Source: Hyaloperonospora brassicae
Taxonomy: Eukaryota; Oomycota; Peronosporomycetes; Peronosporales; Peronosporaceae
NCBI GenBank assembly: GCA_947650285.1
Contig: CANTFL010000416.1
Span: forward strand, 98,207 to 162,206
Direction: 5' to 3'
Length of the DNA stretch: 64,000 nt
The stretch's first letter is position 1; each line of letters begins with the position of its first letter. Made by a program: the position numbers and the translations under genes. Positions 39,705 through 51,299 of the stretch are shown in pieces. The notes beneath the pieces were generated by a model, which saw only the letters and a list, made by a program, of their open reading frames with translations, made no database searches and was not told where the DNA came from.

Positions 39705-42700
39705 ATGAACGCTTTAAATGGCGTGACGATCGAAGTACTGGCGGCAGCAGCAGCGTCACTTGCTGCCGTAGTGTCTGCAGCAGCTATTGGTGTGCAACAC
39801 ACTAAGCGGAAACGTGAGGAGCCCGAGGGAGAAGAGCAGGAGTCGGGAGCTTTGCAACCACGGAAGAAGAAGAAGCGCTGTACAGCTGTTGAGCACCCGG
39901 TGGTTGTCGCCAATGGCGTGACAGTTGACATGGAGCCAGTGGTCGCAGAACTCAAGCGTCGGGCAACGTCGGACAAGTGGCGTCACAAGATCGTGTACAC
40001 TTTTCTGGACGACCGAGGTCGTGAGACAATTAACTTGAGCTTTGACGATGTCGATCGAGCAGCGCGTAAGGTTGCCGCCGCGCTGCAGCGCAATGCGCGT
40101 GCCAGTATGGGAGACCGAGTGGTACTGTGCTATCCTCCAGGGTTGGACTTTGCGCTGGCCTTCTGGGGCTGTCTCTATGCTGGCGTTGTGGGTATTCCGG
40201 TGTACCCTCCGTATCCTAACACGTTGGCAAAAGACTTACCAAAGTTTAATCGCCTTGTTGGAGACTCTGGTGCTTCGATTGTGCTGACCAACACGACGTA
40301 CCATCTTGCGAGCAAGATCGCTACCGTGAAGGATTTTTTTCTACGGCGAGTACGTCGTGGCCAGCTCACATGCAGTGGATCACAACGGACAGTCTACCGG
40401 ACTCGCTCGTCGCGCAGTACGACGAGGAAGATGCACTGTCGCTGACGCACGATGATGTGGCGTTCTTACAGTACAGCTCGGGCTCCACGTCGACCCCGAA
40501 GGCTGTTATGATCTCGCACGGCAACCTGAAAGCGCAGCTCAAGACATGGGAAAGCATCGTGCCGACGGACATCATGGTGAGCTGGCTACCAAGCTATCAC
40601 GACATGGGGTTGGTCGGGTTTATCATTGCACCGTGCGTCAGGGGTGCGAGATGCGTGAGTATGTCGCCAATTAGCTTTATCAAGGACCCGTCGCTCTGGA
40701 TGCGCACAGCTAGCAAGTATAAGGCTACGCACGTGTGTGCACCGAACTTTGGCTTTGCCCTTGCGGCTAGGAAGACGAGTGACAAGCAGACAGTAGAAAT
40801 GGACTTGAGTTCGCTCAAATGCACCATTTGCGCAGCCGAGCCAATTCGTCGCGAGTCGCTGGAAGCATTCGCATCTAAGTTCAAAGCTGCTGGCTTTGAC
40901 ATGGACACGTTTAATTGTGGCTATGGTCTGGCAGAAGTGACTTTGGTATGTACTGGTTATGAGCAACCTCAGAAGCCAACGCTACTGGATCTCAATAAGC
41001 GCGTGTTGGAGACACAACATCGAGCTGTTCCGTTGGGCGGTAAGAAGAGAAACAGTCGTACCGCCACGAATGTTATACAGCTCGTAGGCTGTGGAAAGGC
41101 CATGCCGACCTTCAAGATATTGATTGTCGACCCGATTACAAAAAAGCCGCTTGACGAGATGCAGGTCGGCGAGATCTGGATACAGGGACCATCGGTTGCT
41201 GTCGGCTACTGGAATCGTCCCGACACTTCTAAAGAGGTGTTTCGTGCGCGGCTTGCTGGCATGAAAAGTTTAAATGACACGTACCTGCGCTCTGGTGATA
41301 TGGGTTTTCTCTCGAATGGTGAGCTCTTCGTGACTGGGCGTCTCAAGGATTTAATAATAATTCGAGGCCGCAACGTGTGCCCGCAAGATGTTGAGGCATC
41401 TATCGAAAACTCTCACCCGTATGTTCGTCCGGGCTGCACTGCTGCTTTTTCGGTCGAAAAAGGTGAAGAAGAGGCGCTTGTGGTAGTTGCGGAGGTGAAG
41501 AATGGGTCTTCGCAACAGACGCTTGAGGTAGTTTGCCGTGACATTGTGACGGCGGTGCTGTCGGAGCATCAATTGAAGTGCGAAGCTATCGTGCTGCTCC
41601 GCCAAAAGACAATCGCTAAGACCACAAGCGGTAAAATTCAGCGCAGCGCTTCAAAGACGCAATTCTTAAATGGCACACTGATGAAGCCGTTGTTTGAGTA
41701 TAGGGCAACGACTGGCAACTTACTTGCGTCGTCTTCCTCCGTACCAGATAAGCCCACGAAAGAAGTAGCGTCATCTGAACAATTGTTTAAGACGCCTGAT
41801 GAAATTCTTGCATGGTTGCTGGATGCTTTGGCGCAGGAGACGAAATTGCCGACAACAGATGGTGCTGGGTTAATTGCGAGTGTGTCTGTGGTCATTGACG
41901 CTAACACTCCTTGGGCGATGTGTGGAATGGATTCGGTGGCAATCGTTGGTTTGTCGTCGGATCTGGGAGAATACCTTGGGTGCATCGTTCCCCCGTCTGC
42001 ATTTTTTCAGTATGATACTCCATTTAAGCTTGCTAATGCCCCTGGACTGGCGTCTGGTGACTTAGCCGGCGACCAGGTAGATGACCGTCTAAATAGCGTG
42101 GAATCGCTGCAGCCTGCAACGACGATGGGAGAGATTGACGCAAGCTTTTTTGAGATTGACAAGTTTCCAGAGGTCCAACAGCTCTTTGGACAAATGAAAC
42201 AGTTTGAAGAAGCAGGGTTGTGTGTGCCTTTTTTGGAGACGCTAACGCCTGCGAAGCGTCGTATGACCAATTTTAATACTTACAATTACCTGGGCAATGC
42301 ATCAGATCCTGGAGTAGCAGCTGCTTCAAAAGCCGGAATTGACGAATATGGCACGACAATGAGCTCGTCTCCCATAGTCGGTCAGACGCAAGTGAACGTG
42401 GACTTGGAGGAGGCACTTAGTACTTTTTTCAACGCAGAGGCTAGCATCCTATTTGTCGGGGGATGGGTGGCTAACGTCACAACAATTGATGCACTTGTGT
42501 CCAAGGGTGATTTGATTCTGTGTGATGCGCTTAACCACGACTCGTGTGTTAGCGGGCAACGCCTCAGCGGCGCCACCATCTTGCCATTTCCCCACAATGA
42601 CACCAAAGCGCTAGAGCGTATGCTATCGAAGCTGCGTACAAAGTACCGTCGCGTGCTCATCGTGATCGAAGGTGTGTACAGCATGGACGGCGACATACCG

Positions 42701-43447
42701 GACGTGCATGAGATGATCCGCATCAAGAAGAAGTACAAGGCTTTGCTGTTTCTCGACGAAGCACACTCTTTTGGCACAATGGGGGCTACGGGGCGTGGCA
42801 TTTGCGAGCATTTGAATGTCGATCCGAAGGACGTTGACGTGCGTATGGGTACAATGAGCAAGGCTTTGGGCTCGGTTGGAGGCTTCATTCTAGGATCGCA
42901 AACACTGATCAAGTATCTGAAGCATTGTGCTGGCGGTTTTGTGTTTTCGGTTGGCTTGGCCCCTGCATGTGGGTCGGCCGCCTTGCGATCCATCCGGTTG
43001 ATGACGGAGACCCCATCGCGCACGATTACGTTGCAGGAGCGCAGTAAGAAATTCTACGACTTGTGCAAGATGCACATGATCCCAATGGGTGAAAACACTT
43101 TCCGCGGTGCGCCAGTGGTTGTAGTGATGATTGGCAGCACCATTGCAACTGCAAAGGCGTCCGAGTTTCTAGCCATGCACGGGGTCAATGTGAAACCCAT
43201 TGTGTACCCAGCAGTTGAGGAGGGCAAGTGTCGTCTGCGCTTTTTTATTTCGGCGTTGCATACGCCGAAGCAGCTGGAGGACACTGTCCTCACACTAGAG
43301 ACCTATCTTTGTGAGGGTGTTAAAGACGCTCGTAAGGCTGCTACGGTTGCAGCTAATGACACCTCGACGGATCGTGTTGCAAAGGTGAGTGAGGACGATG
43401 GTATTCAGAAAGCGAAGAAGCGCGCGGCGAAGAAAAAACGATCGTAG
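39705..43447 (+). CDS. Fatty acyl-AMP ligase / ACP / serine-palmitoyltransferase-like fusion, with a 1-nt frameshift
   Basis: Three enzyme parts are fused. First, a membrane-anchor-like Ala-rich N-terminus (MNALNGVTIEVLAAAAASLA) and a Lys-rich stretch. Next, an acyl-AMP ligase (YSSGSTSTPKAVMISHGN, GYGLAEVTLVCTGY, RSGDMGFL, GRLKDLIIIRGRN, KTTSGKIQR). Then a carrier domain with the phosphopantetheine Ser in GMDSVA (codon 41933). Last, an alpha-oxoamine synthase with FLDEAHSFGTMG and the PLP Lys in GTMSKALGS (codon 42860); the C-terminus is Lys-rich. The architecture suggests loading a fatty acid on the carrier and condensing it with an amino acid, probably serine, giving a sphingoid-base precursor. 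At 40334-40340 a run of seven Ts breaks the frame; one more T would join 39705-40340 to the rest (about 1,247 codons). The upstream in-frame ATG at 39618 is less likely. Confidence 0.88.
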
Positions 43448-44209
43448 AGGCAAACGCAATTTAGAAGTCGACACAAGATGCAGCAAGCATACATTTTATA
43501 TCCTAGTTGGGCTTTTGACACGGCGCGATAGACTGAGACAAATGACGTGCATCCAAAGAAGTTGAGATGATGCGTTGATTTTGCTGGAGACAAATGTTTT
43601 CCAGGATAAATATCATGGCAATCTGCTGACATGCGAAAGGTAGAAAGCGTCTGAAAACATCTGAGCCAGGTTAAGAATGCAGAAATCGGGAAAACTGTCC
43701 TGACAAGGACATTATTTCGATTTCTGCTGTAGGAACGACGAGATCCCGAAGTGTGAGAGTATATTGGCGGATTTAGGCGCGAACTGTATAGCTTATTGCA
43801 CGACGACGTGAGGCCGTCAATGTTCGTGCTTAGCCACCGATGTAAGTCAAAATATTTCAAGCTTTCGTAACGTTAGCCGCTTTGCGGTTACGTGGTGAGC
43901 ATTCCTGACAGATAACGTCGTTTTTCTTACTCAAAATGCCAGCAGGATAGATCCTATCCATTGATTTATGCATTCATTACCAAAGTAGTACTTCTGCTTT
44001 GACGTCATCTTGGAAAAATGAAGCAATCTGCGTCACCGCGATGACGGCGTCTTGGGTCGGGGCTATAGATTCGCACTTCCGTACAAGCGGCTGACCACAC
44101 AAGATGCCTCGTACGCTCCGGTCCAATGACTGGCTGCTTTTCTTTTACAAAGAGTCAGCTCTTCCAAAGAGGTGAGCTGGAGATGCCGACCCTATGTGGC
44201 CTTACAATA
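43448..44209. other. 3' flank of the fusion gene, no gene seen
   Basis: Short overlapping frames only. Base composition becomes A/T-richer from here to about 54.6 kb. Confidence 0.5.
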
Positions 44210-44515
44210 TTCACTAAGGATGAAATGACAATTGAGAATATTACGTTAAATATTTTCTTTTAACAATATCACAGAGCATGATGATATTGTTGAAGATGAC
44301 CGAAGGGTCTACTTATTGGTTGTTATCGTGATGATATCAACCCACCAATCTCTGCTAGACGCGCGCAATAGGTGGTGAGTAGACGTCATCATACGTTTAG
44401 TTAGATTAATATGATTAAGTCGGGATAAACAGAGACATAAGATTTATAGGTATTCATTGTGTTAGATAATAGTTTTACTTTTACCAGAGACTAGTGTTCA
44501 CTAGTCTCCTTTAAA
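44210..44515 (+). repeat. Decayed solo LTR related to the gypsy element at 25077
   Basis: It shares ordered blocks with the 25077 LTR: AATGACAATTGAGAATATTA-like start, AACAATATCA, the TTGGTTGTTATCGTGATGA block, CAACCCACCAATC, GACGCGCGCAAT, AGTTAGATTAAT and AGTTTTACTTTTAC. No internal region follows and the ends are blurred. One 10-bp-arm inverted repeat (44262-44291) is preserved better here than in the younger LTRs. Confidence 0.8.
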
Positions 44516-47500
44516 TAACTGTCTGTATTTGGGGCGGCTGGAAAGTGCATCCAGGCAGATCAATCTGGACACGCGCCGATTTCCTACGAAGTGTGGGCTC
44601 GTCGAAGGCTAGAGGGGCATGCATATCTTATATGCCGCAGTAGCGTGTAAAACAGAAAGGAGACATATCGTAGGTTAGCGCAATTCAAATTACATAACAT
44701 TATATTGCGCAACAACTTATAAAGGTAAGCAAAATATTTCGTGCCGGCTCCTACGTCTGAAACAAGCCTTTCCGAAGAACTGTCCTGATCGAAATATTTA
44801 TATGTTTCAGTCACCGCAGCTCTTTCTACACTGCCCACAAATAGCTAGTCATCTGATAAGTCTAGAACGTAATTAATAAGGAACATGCTAGGGATAATAG
44901 GCCCATTACGAGTCATTACTACATGTTTCGGACCTCCGAAACGTTTGGCAGACCTAAATAGTTTAACGCTCAACATTGATGGGATACATACATCCTTTTG
45001 TATCACACCTAACCCGTCCTAGTGCTCAGAATACGATAATATTTTGCGATGTATATATGTTAAGACGCTTTACTTGCCTAGAAAAGCAGCGGAAGCACTA
45101 TTCATATCTTATTCGTTCGAAGCAGACGCATTTTTTTCTAGACGTCATTTTAGAGACAATGGACGTGAAGAAGGCAATTTGTCTGCCCTCTCATCCCCTG
45201 GTTACCCATATCGCAAGGAGGAGACATAACTGAATGTGATGCGGAAACGGCAAAAGAAGTGAAATACTATTTTGCGAAGCTACTTTATCGTAATAAGTGG
45301 GTAATATTAGCACAAAGGCAATGTGCATCATCCACAATAGAAGGTGCGGAATATTAAGTACTGCACATCTGGTTGTGTACTTAACGTCGTCTCCGTTTTT
45401 CCACAAAAGTATCGCTCTTGTAAGACAGGATCAACACAAAATTATCCGTGGGCGCTCTACGGTCCGACGCTATAGCATACAGGTCGATAGCAAATTCAAT
45501 CGCGTTGTAAAAAACGCCATTGCTATGGTAGAGTCGCCACAACAATTTGTAACATCGAATAAATTTGAAGTTGTGAGCGTATAGGTCCATACTTTCGGAG
45601 CACGACCTACATATTGACGATTAACGCGTCTAGGGAGTTTGAATACAAATATAATGATGCTGATAGGTCCCACCGGTCTTGGAATTATTAAATTAGACAA
45701 AACTGCATCGCTTGTTAATGTCTTTCGTCACGTATACGTGAGCACGCATGTATAAAGCTCTGGTCATTATCAGCATTAAAATAGGAGTAGACAGAAATCT
45801 CCTTATCATCAAACGATATTGTTTCAAAAAAAACGCGAGTTCTACGACGGAATCGATCTAAGTTAGAAAGCGTATCGTGAAGAAGCTACGTAGTCTTTAC
45901 GAAGGTGCTAGCATTCCGGCTACAAGTTTCGTCACTCAGGGTTATCAGCTATGCGCAACCAGGTTTTGACCGGACCGTAAGTGTTGAAATCTATATGGAT
46001 GATGATTGCTCATTTTATGACGGCATCATAGCAAGACGAAGGTTAAAGAAAAGCCGATCAATGACGTTATATTTGTTGTTAGACTCTCGTAAGGCGTACT
46101 TTACGGTGAAATGAGAGTTTCGTTATAAATTTATACCATTTACTAATTTGACGAATAGTTTGTTGACTGAATATGACGCGTATAAATCGGTGTACTAGCC
46201 GCATCTTTTGCGAACTATCTGATACCAGATAAACCCAAAGAGGTTGGTATTTTTCGCAGAACTGTCTGCTTGTATCACTTCCATACCATAAGTGGTGAAA
46301 ATGTTTAGTACAGCACTACAGCATGAGCCATCGACATAGATGATAATCGCGCCAGAATGTAAGAGCTAACGCACTCATTTTTAGTGTTTGACGACTTCAC
46401 TCTTTTCTAGCAAACGATGTGTGATATATTACAACCTCAACGCATTGAAATCGCAATAGGCGCGGTGGCGGGCTTATGAAACGACCGACTGATAGCAATC
46501 TGATCCTTTTAACATGACATTTATTACCGAGTGCTACCGGTGAAAGAAATTGAGCCAGGATACCATTATTTACGTGAGAATTGTGGTCAGTACAAAGGGT
46601 ACACTAACTTGTTGGCTTAATTGGTGAAAAAAACTCAAAATATGCCTGTTTGATAGACATTGGTGCATAAAAACTTTTATAATAGACTTTAATAGCCTCT
46701 CATTCATGTTTATTTCCAGCAAACTTTATAGAAATGTCAATGTGAGCTGAGAAGAAGCTGCGCAAATCTACAAGCAATGTCATTCAGTAAACACTATCGC
46801 GACTGATGCTAGGCATTTTGAGGTCTAACAGAGATTTATGGCACGCTCAGTCATGCGACAGCTATCGGGGTCGCCGATATGGCTATCACATTAAATACAC
46901 AACGAAACAACTATGTCTACTTTAGCGTACTCATCAATTTTACATGTATTTCGAATCCTGGCGCATCTGGGGCTTTCAAGAGTTTTGACAGGGTAGAGTG
47001 GGACAAATTCTCCAGCTGGAACAATACTAAATTTGCATTACTCCGACGCTGCACTAACAAATTGGTTGAACTATTTGCGAAGAGTAAGGGAAAGCATTTA
47101 GGTTCAAAATTGCACCTCCATAAAACCATTTCAAGTCGCAAAACACTCTGTGACTTTGCCATATGGTGGAGATTCAATAGAATACGTGCAAATAGTTAAA
47201 ATGATACAGCACACCGTTTTCGGCCGACTGATGAGACCCATTGACTAACCGATTGACGGTGTGCGTTTCTATGTTCCGTATTCATTGGTTAAGGTATCCC
47301 ATACAAAAATAATATTTAAATTTGCGATAACGTGATTATAAAAAGCAAAATGGTGATTAGAAATATGTGGCTAATCATCATGGAACGCTATAAGTTAATA
47401 TTAGGGTAGCTAAGAATGCAAAAATAAGAATGCAAATATGGAAATGGACGTTATATGTAGTCATTGCATATTCATTTGGTTAAATAGTAGGTTCCCGGAA

Positions 47501-48875
47501 GCGGTCCCGGACATATAGAAAGCACGTCAGAATGCCTTATTTTGTATAAAGTCTTTATAAATTTCATGGAAGATGTAAATTATATATGCGTGCAGACTTC
47601 ATACAGGAAATTAGGCTGCGACTAGACATCTTAACTAATTATTTTATAAAGATGAGCAATAATTGTATAAAAACAAATACAGTGTGGTAGCGATGATACC
47701 GGATTTCTTTAATGTTACGACTATAGCTTAATTTGCGAAAAAGTAGCAAATTTGCTATACTAATTTAATCGGAGACGAGCGGTCTGCCAGAATTTTTAAC
47801 ATTCATTTAGGCACGTGCCGAATGATCCGATACAAATAAATTTATATTGTTTGTTAAACCTTTTTAATGAGCACTAAATATGTTGCTGAAACCAATATAC
47901 GAATGTGGCCATATTAATTAAATCAATATGGTGTTTTAGCTTTAAGCTGAGAAAAAGTAAGACGGCTACCAAGCAGACATCATAACTTATGGGGAAATTA
48001 AAATAATACTTCAGTCAATTAGTAAAAGAAAATAGATGCCTTAGATATTTGGAAAAATAATGTCCCACGTCCTAGTAGAACGGAAGAGGCTCGACAGCAG
48101 CAAGCGAGATAGACGTTGGCATCCGTCAAGGTAGAAAGTCAATTTATAATACAATTGTTGGCCCTATTATGCTCAAATGTAACATACTTAATAGCTACCA
48201 GCTCGTACCGTTCCTCTATCGAAGAACAAGGGCAAGTCAACGCTGCTGCTATCGATACACTCTGGTTTTTGGATAAGAGCATTACTATATAAGGCCAATA
48301 TCGTCATTCTACACATACTCTTGCCGAATGGTAAACGCAGGAATGCTCCTAAACGATTACTAATCGCGAAGGAGGTGGTTGTAAAGATAGTGAAAACGAT
48401 TCACAATTGCTGCAGCTTCGGTGCATCTTATGGTCACAACAAGTTAAATTTCCAGGTCATATTTCAAGATGCAAATAATTAGAATGTATTTAAGAATTAA
48501 TTGCGACATCACCGGCAATAAAATGGCAGATTGGTATAAGCAGTGTATCGGATGTCTTCGCAGAAATATACTCTGACGCTACACAGAGCTCTTCACCACT
48601 TACGTCACGTTTGCCCGCACCCACGCAGGCTTTCTGCATTTGTTATTTACCTGATAAGGAGATATGATGTTTAGGCGTCATGCTATTAATAGGATTACGC
48701 CAGTCATAATATGCTGGCTCTAAGCTTGATGTAAGAGTCTTGTAACGAAGCAGCACAATAACCCAATCTATGTTTATCTGTGTCGTGCGCCCACTACGCT
48801 ACTCTTGAGAGGTGCCTCTCATGTCGTGAAATAATGATACAACCACACTTTCAACAACTCAAGCGCAGCACCTAC
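44516..48875. other. A/T-rich gene desert
   Basis: No frame with a recognisable motif. Isolated words resemble RT remnants (for example FKSFDRVEWDKF near 46970), but nothing around them supports a call. Probably old decayed repeats. Confidence 0.5.
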
Positions 48876-49060
48876 AATAATAGCAGCAGCAGCAGTATCA
48901 TTGCCAGTAGCAGCAACAGCATCAACAATAGCACATACAATTACAACATCCTTGACAGCAGTAGCATCACCAGTAGCAGCAACAACATCAACGAAAGAGG
49001 CTGAAACAACAATAACAAAAACAATAACATCATCATAAACATCAACAAAAATAGCACAGA
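48876..49060. repeat. Low-complexity CAN-repeat tract
   Basis: Interspersed AGC, AAC, ATC and ACA triplets (AGCAGCAGCAGTATC, AACATCATCATAAAC types). Simple sequence; the open frames across it are compositional. Confidence 0.8.
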
Positions 49061-49076
49061 CCAACTCAGTCTGACC

Positions 49077-49191
49077 GTGACCAACCCCCGCCCTCTTTGG
49101 GGCCGGGCCGCGGAGAGGGTTTTGCAACTAGTGGGTACAAGCGCAGCAGAATCCTCTCCGCGGCTTTCCGAATTAAGCGGAGGTTGGTCAC
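49077..49191. mobile_element. Small foldback element (MITE-like), 115 bp
   Basis: The two arms of about 48 nt are reverse complements with few mismatches. Both outer ends read GTGACCAACC and both inner arms contain CCGCGGAGAGG followed by TTNTGC. GACC flanks both sides (49073-49076 and 49192-49195), a candidate 4-bp target duplication. It is a G/C-rich island inside A/T-rich sequence. No coding capacity; a non-autonomous DNA element is the simplest reading. Confidence 0.65.
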
Positions 49192-51299
49192 GACCGTAAA
49201 ATGGTAAACGAAAATGTTAAAGGACGGGTGGTTTTATAGTGTACCACACTAACTTAATTAATTTAGGACGTGAGGCTATTTTTATATTTTAATTATCTGA
49301 AGCATTTCTTTTTTTTTGTGGTTAAATGGGGCATTTTTTATTTCTATAATTTATGACAAAGTAAAAGATGTCAATTTTATTACGTTAATGGTATTTAGAA
49401 TTTTGAATAAAAGCATTAAGATGACTTCAACACTTGGCCAAGTGCAATACAATAGTATTGCATTCAATCTCACAATGAAGATACGAAGGACATCATATAC
49501 AATAGAACACCTTCACGTAAGTTTCTCACATAAACTGGCTTATCTCTCATGCATGTAATAGATCGAGGGGCAAGTTCTTGGTACTTATATATTTCTTAAT
49601 AACGCCCTAGCGCTCATTTTAATATATGTATCTATTCTATAGATGTTGCTATACTTAAACGTTCTCATTCACAAAAACTTTGCGTCAGGAGGCAATTTGA
49701 AATTACAGGCTCAACTATCCGCATCATGCATAGAAGGTGGAAAGGTCAGTAAATATACTTTTGATTGTTATATATGGCACACAAGACAGGTGCTGACAAA
49801 GCGAAACGATTACGAAAATGTACAAAATAAAAGTTACTAGATTAAAGTAGCAAGATTATATATATATATACAATATATATATGTATATATGTATATATAT
49901 TAAAGAAGTTCTGAAGACCTTTCCATCGTCATCCCTATATCTAGCTTTCGTAAAGCATCCTTTATAAGGTTTGATAGCAGGCATTTGCCGATAATAATTA
50001 GCAAAAGTAAAATTTTTACGTTCATTGTAGTCACGCTTAACGTAAATAAATCTAAATGATTCTTTAATGTATCAGGGTTCTATTTGCCACAAACTACAAT
50101 CAATTTGTACTCGTATATTAAGATACGACCGATGTAATGTATAAAGCTGAGGTTAAAAATTGAGAAATGAATAAATCGAGATATGTAGTTGATCTTATGA
50201 AAATTTATTACTATATGGATTAATTAGTGGTTTATAGATGTAGACATAAAATCCTTTCCGTTGATACTATATAGCAATGTAATGTCTGACAAAGTGAATA
50301 TATATATGTCTTGCGATGCCCTTAAGCTCATTAAGAAGAAATATGACTTATAAATATAAAATACTATGTGCATAATTTCTTTGTCAATTCGAACACTGGA
50401 GCCTTTTCCGATTGGCATTTTCCATATATTTAAGTGCTTCTTATAAACGAACCGAACGATTCAAATTTATTTGTAATAGACCGAGTTCACTGCACGTGCT
50501 TCGTGCTACATATGCAGCGCGATGGATTAATATTCTAAGCACAATTTTTCTGTCGCGGGTTAATTTGCATGGGTTCCCGGTTGGGCGTGTGATCGATGAA
50601 GCATAAGACCAGGTGGTAAACTCCAAATAGCCGTTCACTCCTGACAATGATCTACACCTCATTTCCTTCGCGAACATACTGTGTATATTCGTAAATGACG
50701 CGGTAATTATTTACACTACAACATATGGAAAATTGGCCTTAGCTTTTCGCACAGCTAAGTGCTCATCGACATCGCCGGTACAGCACTTCTTCGTCTGTAT
50801 GCACCTTGCCGTGCTTACGTCGTTTAATGGGGTATCATCAAGGCGTTTTGCATCTATGTGATTACCAATTCACCTTTAACATCAATCCTACTTAAAGGAT
50901 GACCGCAAATACGGGGAACGTCACTGCAGAATACCGCTAAATATCAATTTGTATAGGATCTGACAGATTTGAGATACTGATTTGAGCTTCCAATTAATTA
51001 AGACACAGCAATTCGGACGGCATGATACCGGTCTGGTTGTGCTCGATTGGTCATAAAGGGCGTGGTACTGAGTAAATAAATTTATTTCGTTAGGGCGTGC
51101 ATGCAGTAAGTATTTTCTATGAGCCGCTGGGCTTATTATAATTATGGTGCTGTTATATTGACACGCTCCCTAATCGAGAGAGAGGTAGGCTACTGGATGT
51201 TATTCAGAGTTTAAATTTTCCTTAACATCATATATATTTTAATGGAAGGCTCGTGCTATATTACGAATATTGCAGTCGGATCTTTCTTTACATTCAGTA
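49192..51299. other. A/T-rich, no gene seen
   Basis: Contains an AT/GTAT microsatellite at about 49855-49902. No recognisable coding motif on either strand. Confidence 0.5.
49855..49902. repeat. AT-rich microsatellite
   Basis: Alternating TA with interspersed GTATATAT units. Confidence 0.9.

Noticed and set aside
42382..43023. 213-codon minus frame
   Set aside because: Antisense to the PLP enzyme domain of the fusion gene; no domain of its own.
46879..47199. 106-codon frame with an RT-like word
   Set aside because: One short word (FDRVEW) in A/T-rich sequence without neighbouring RT motifs is not enough.
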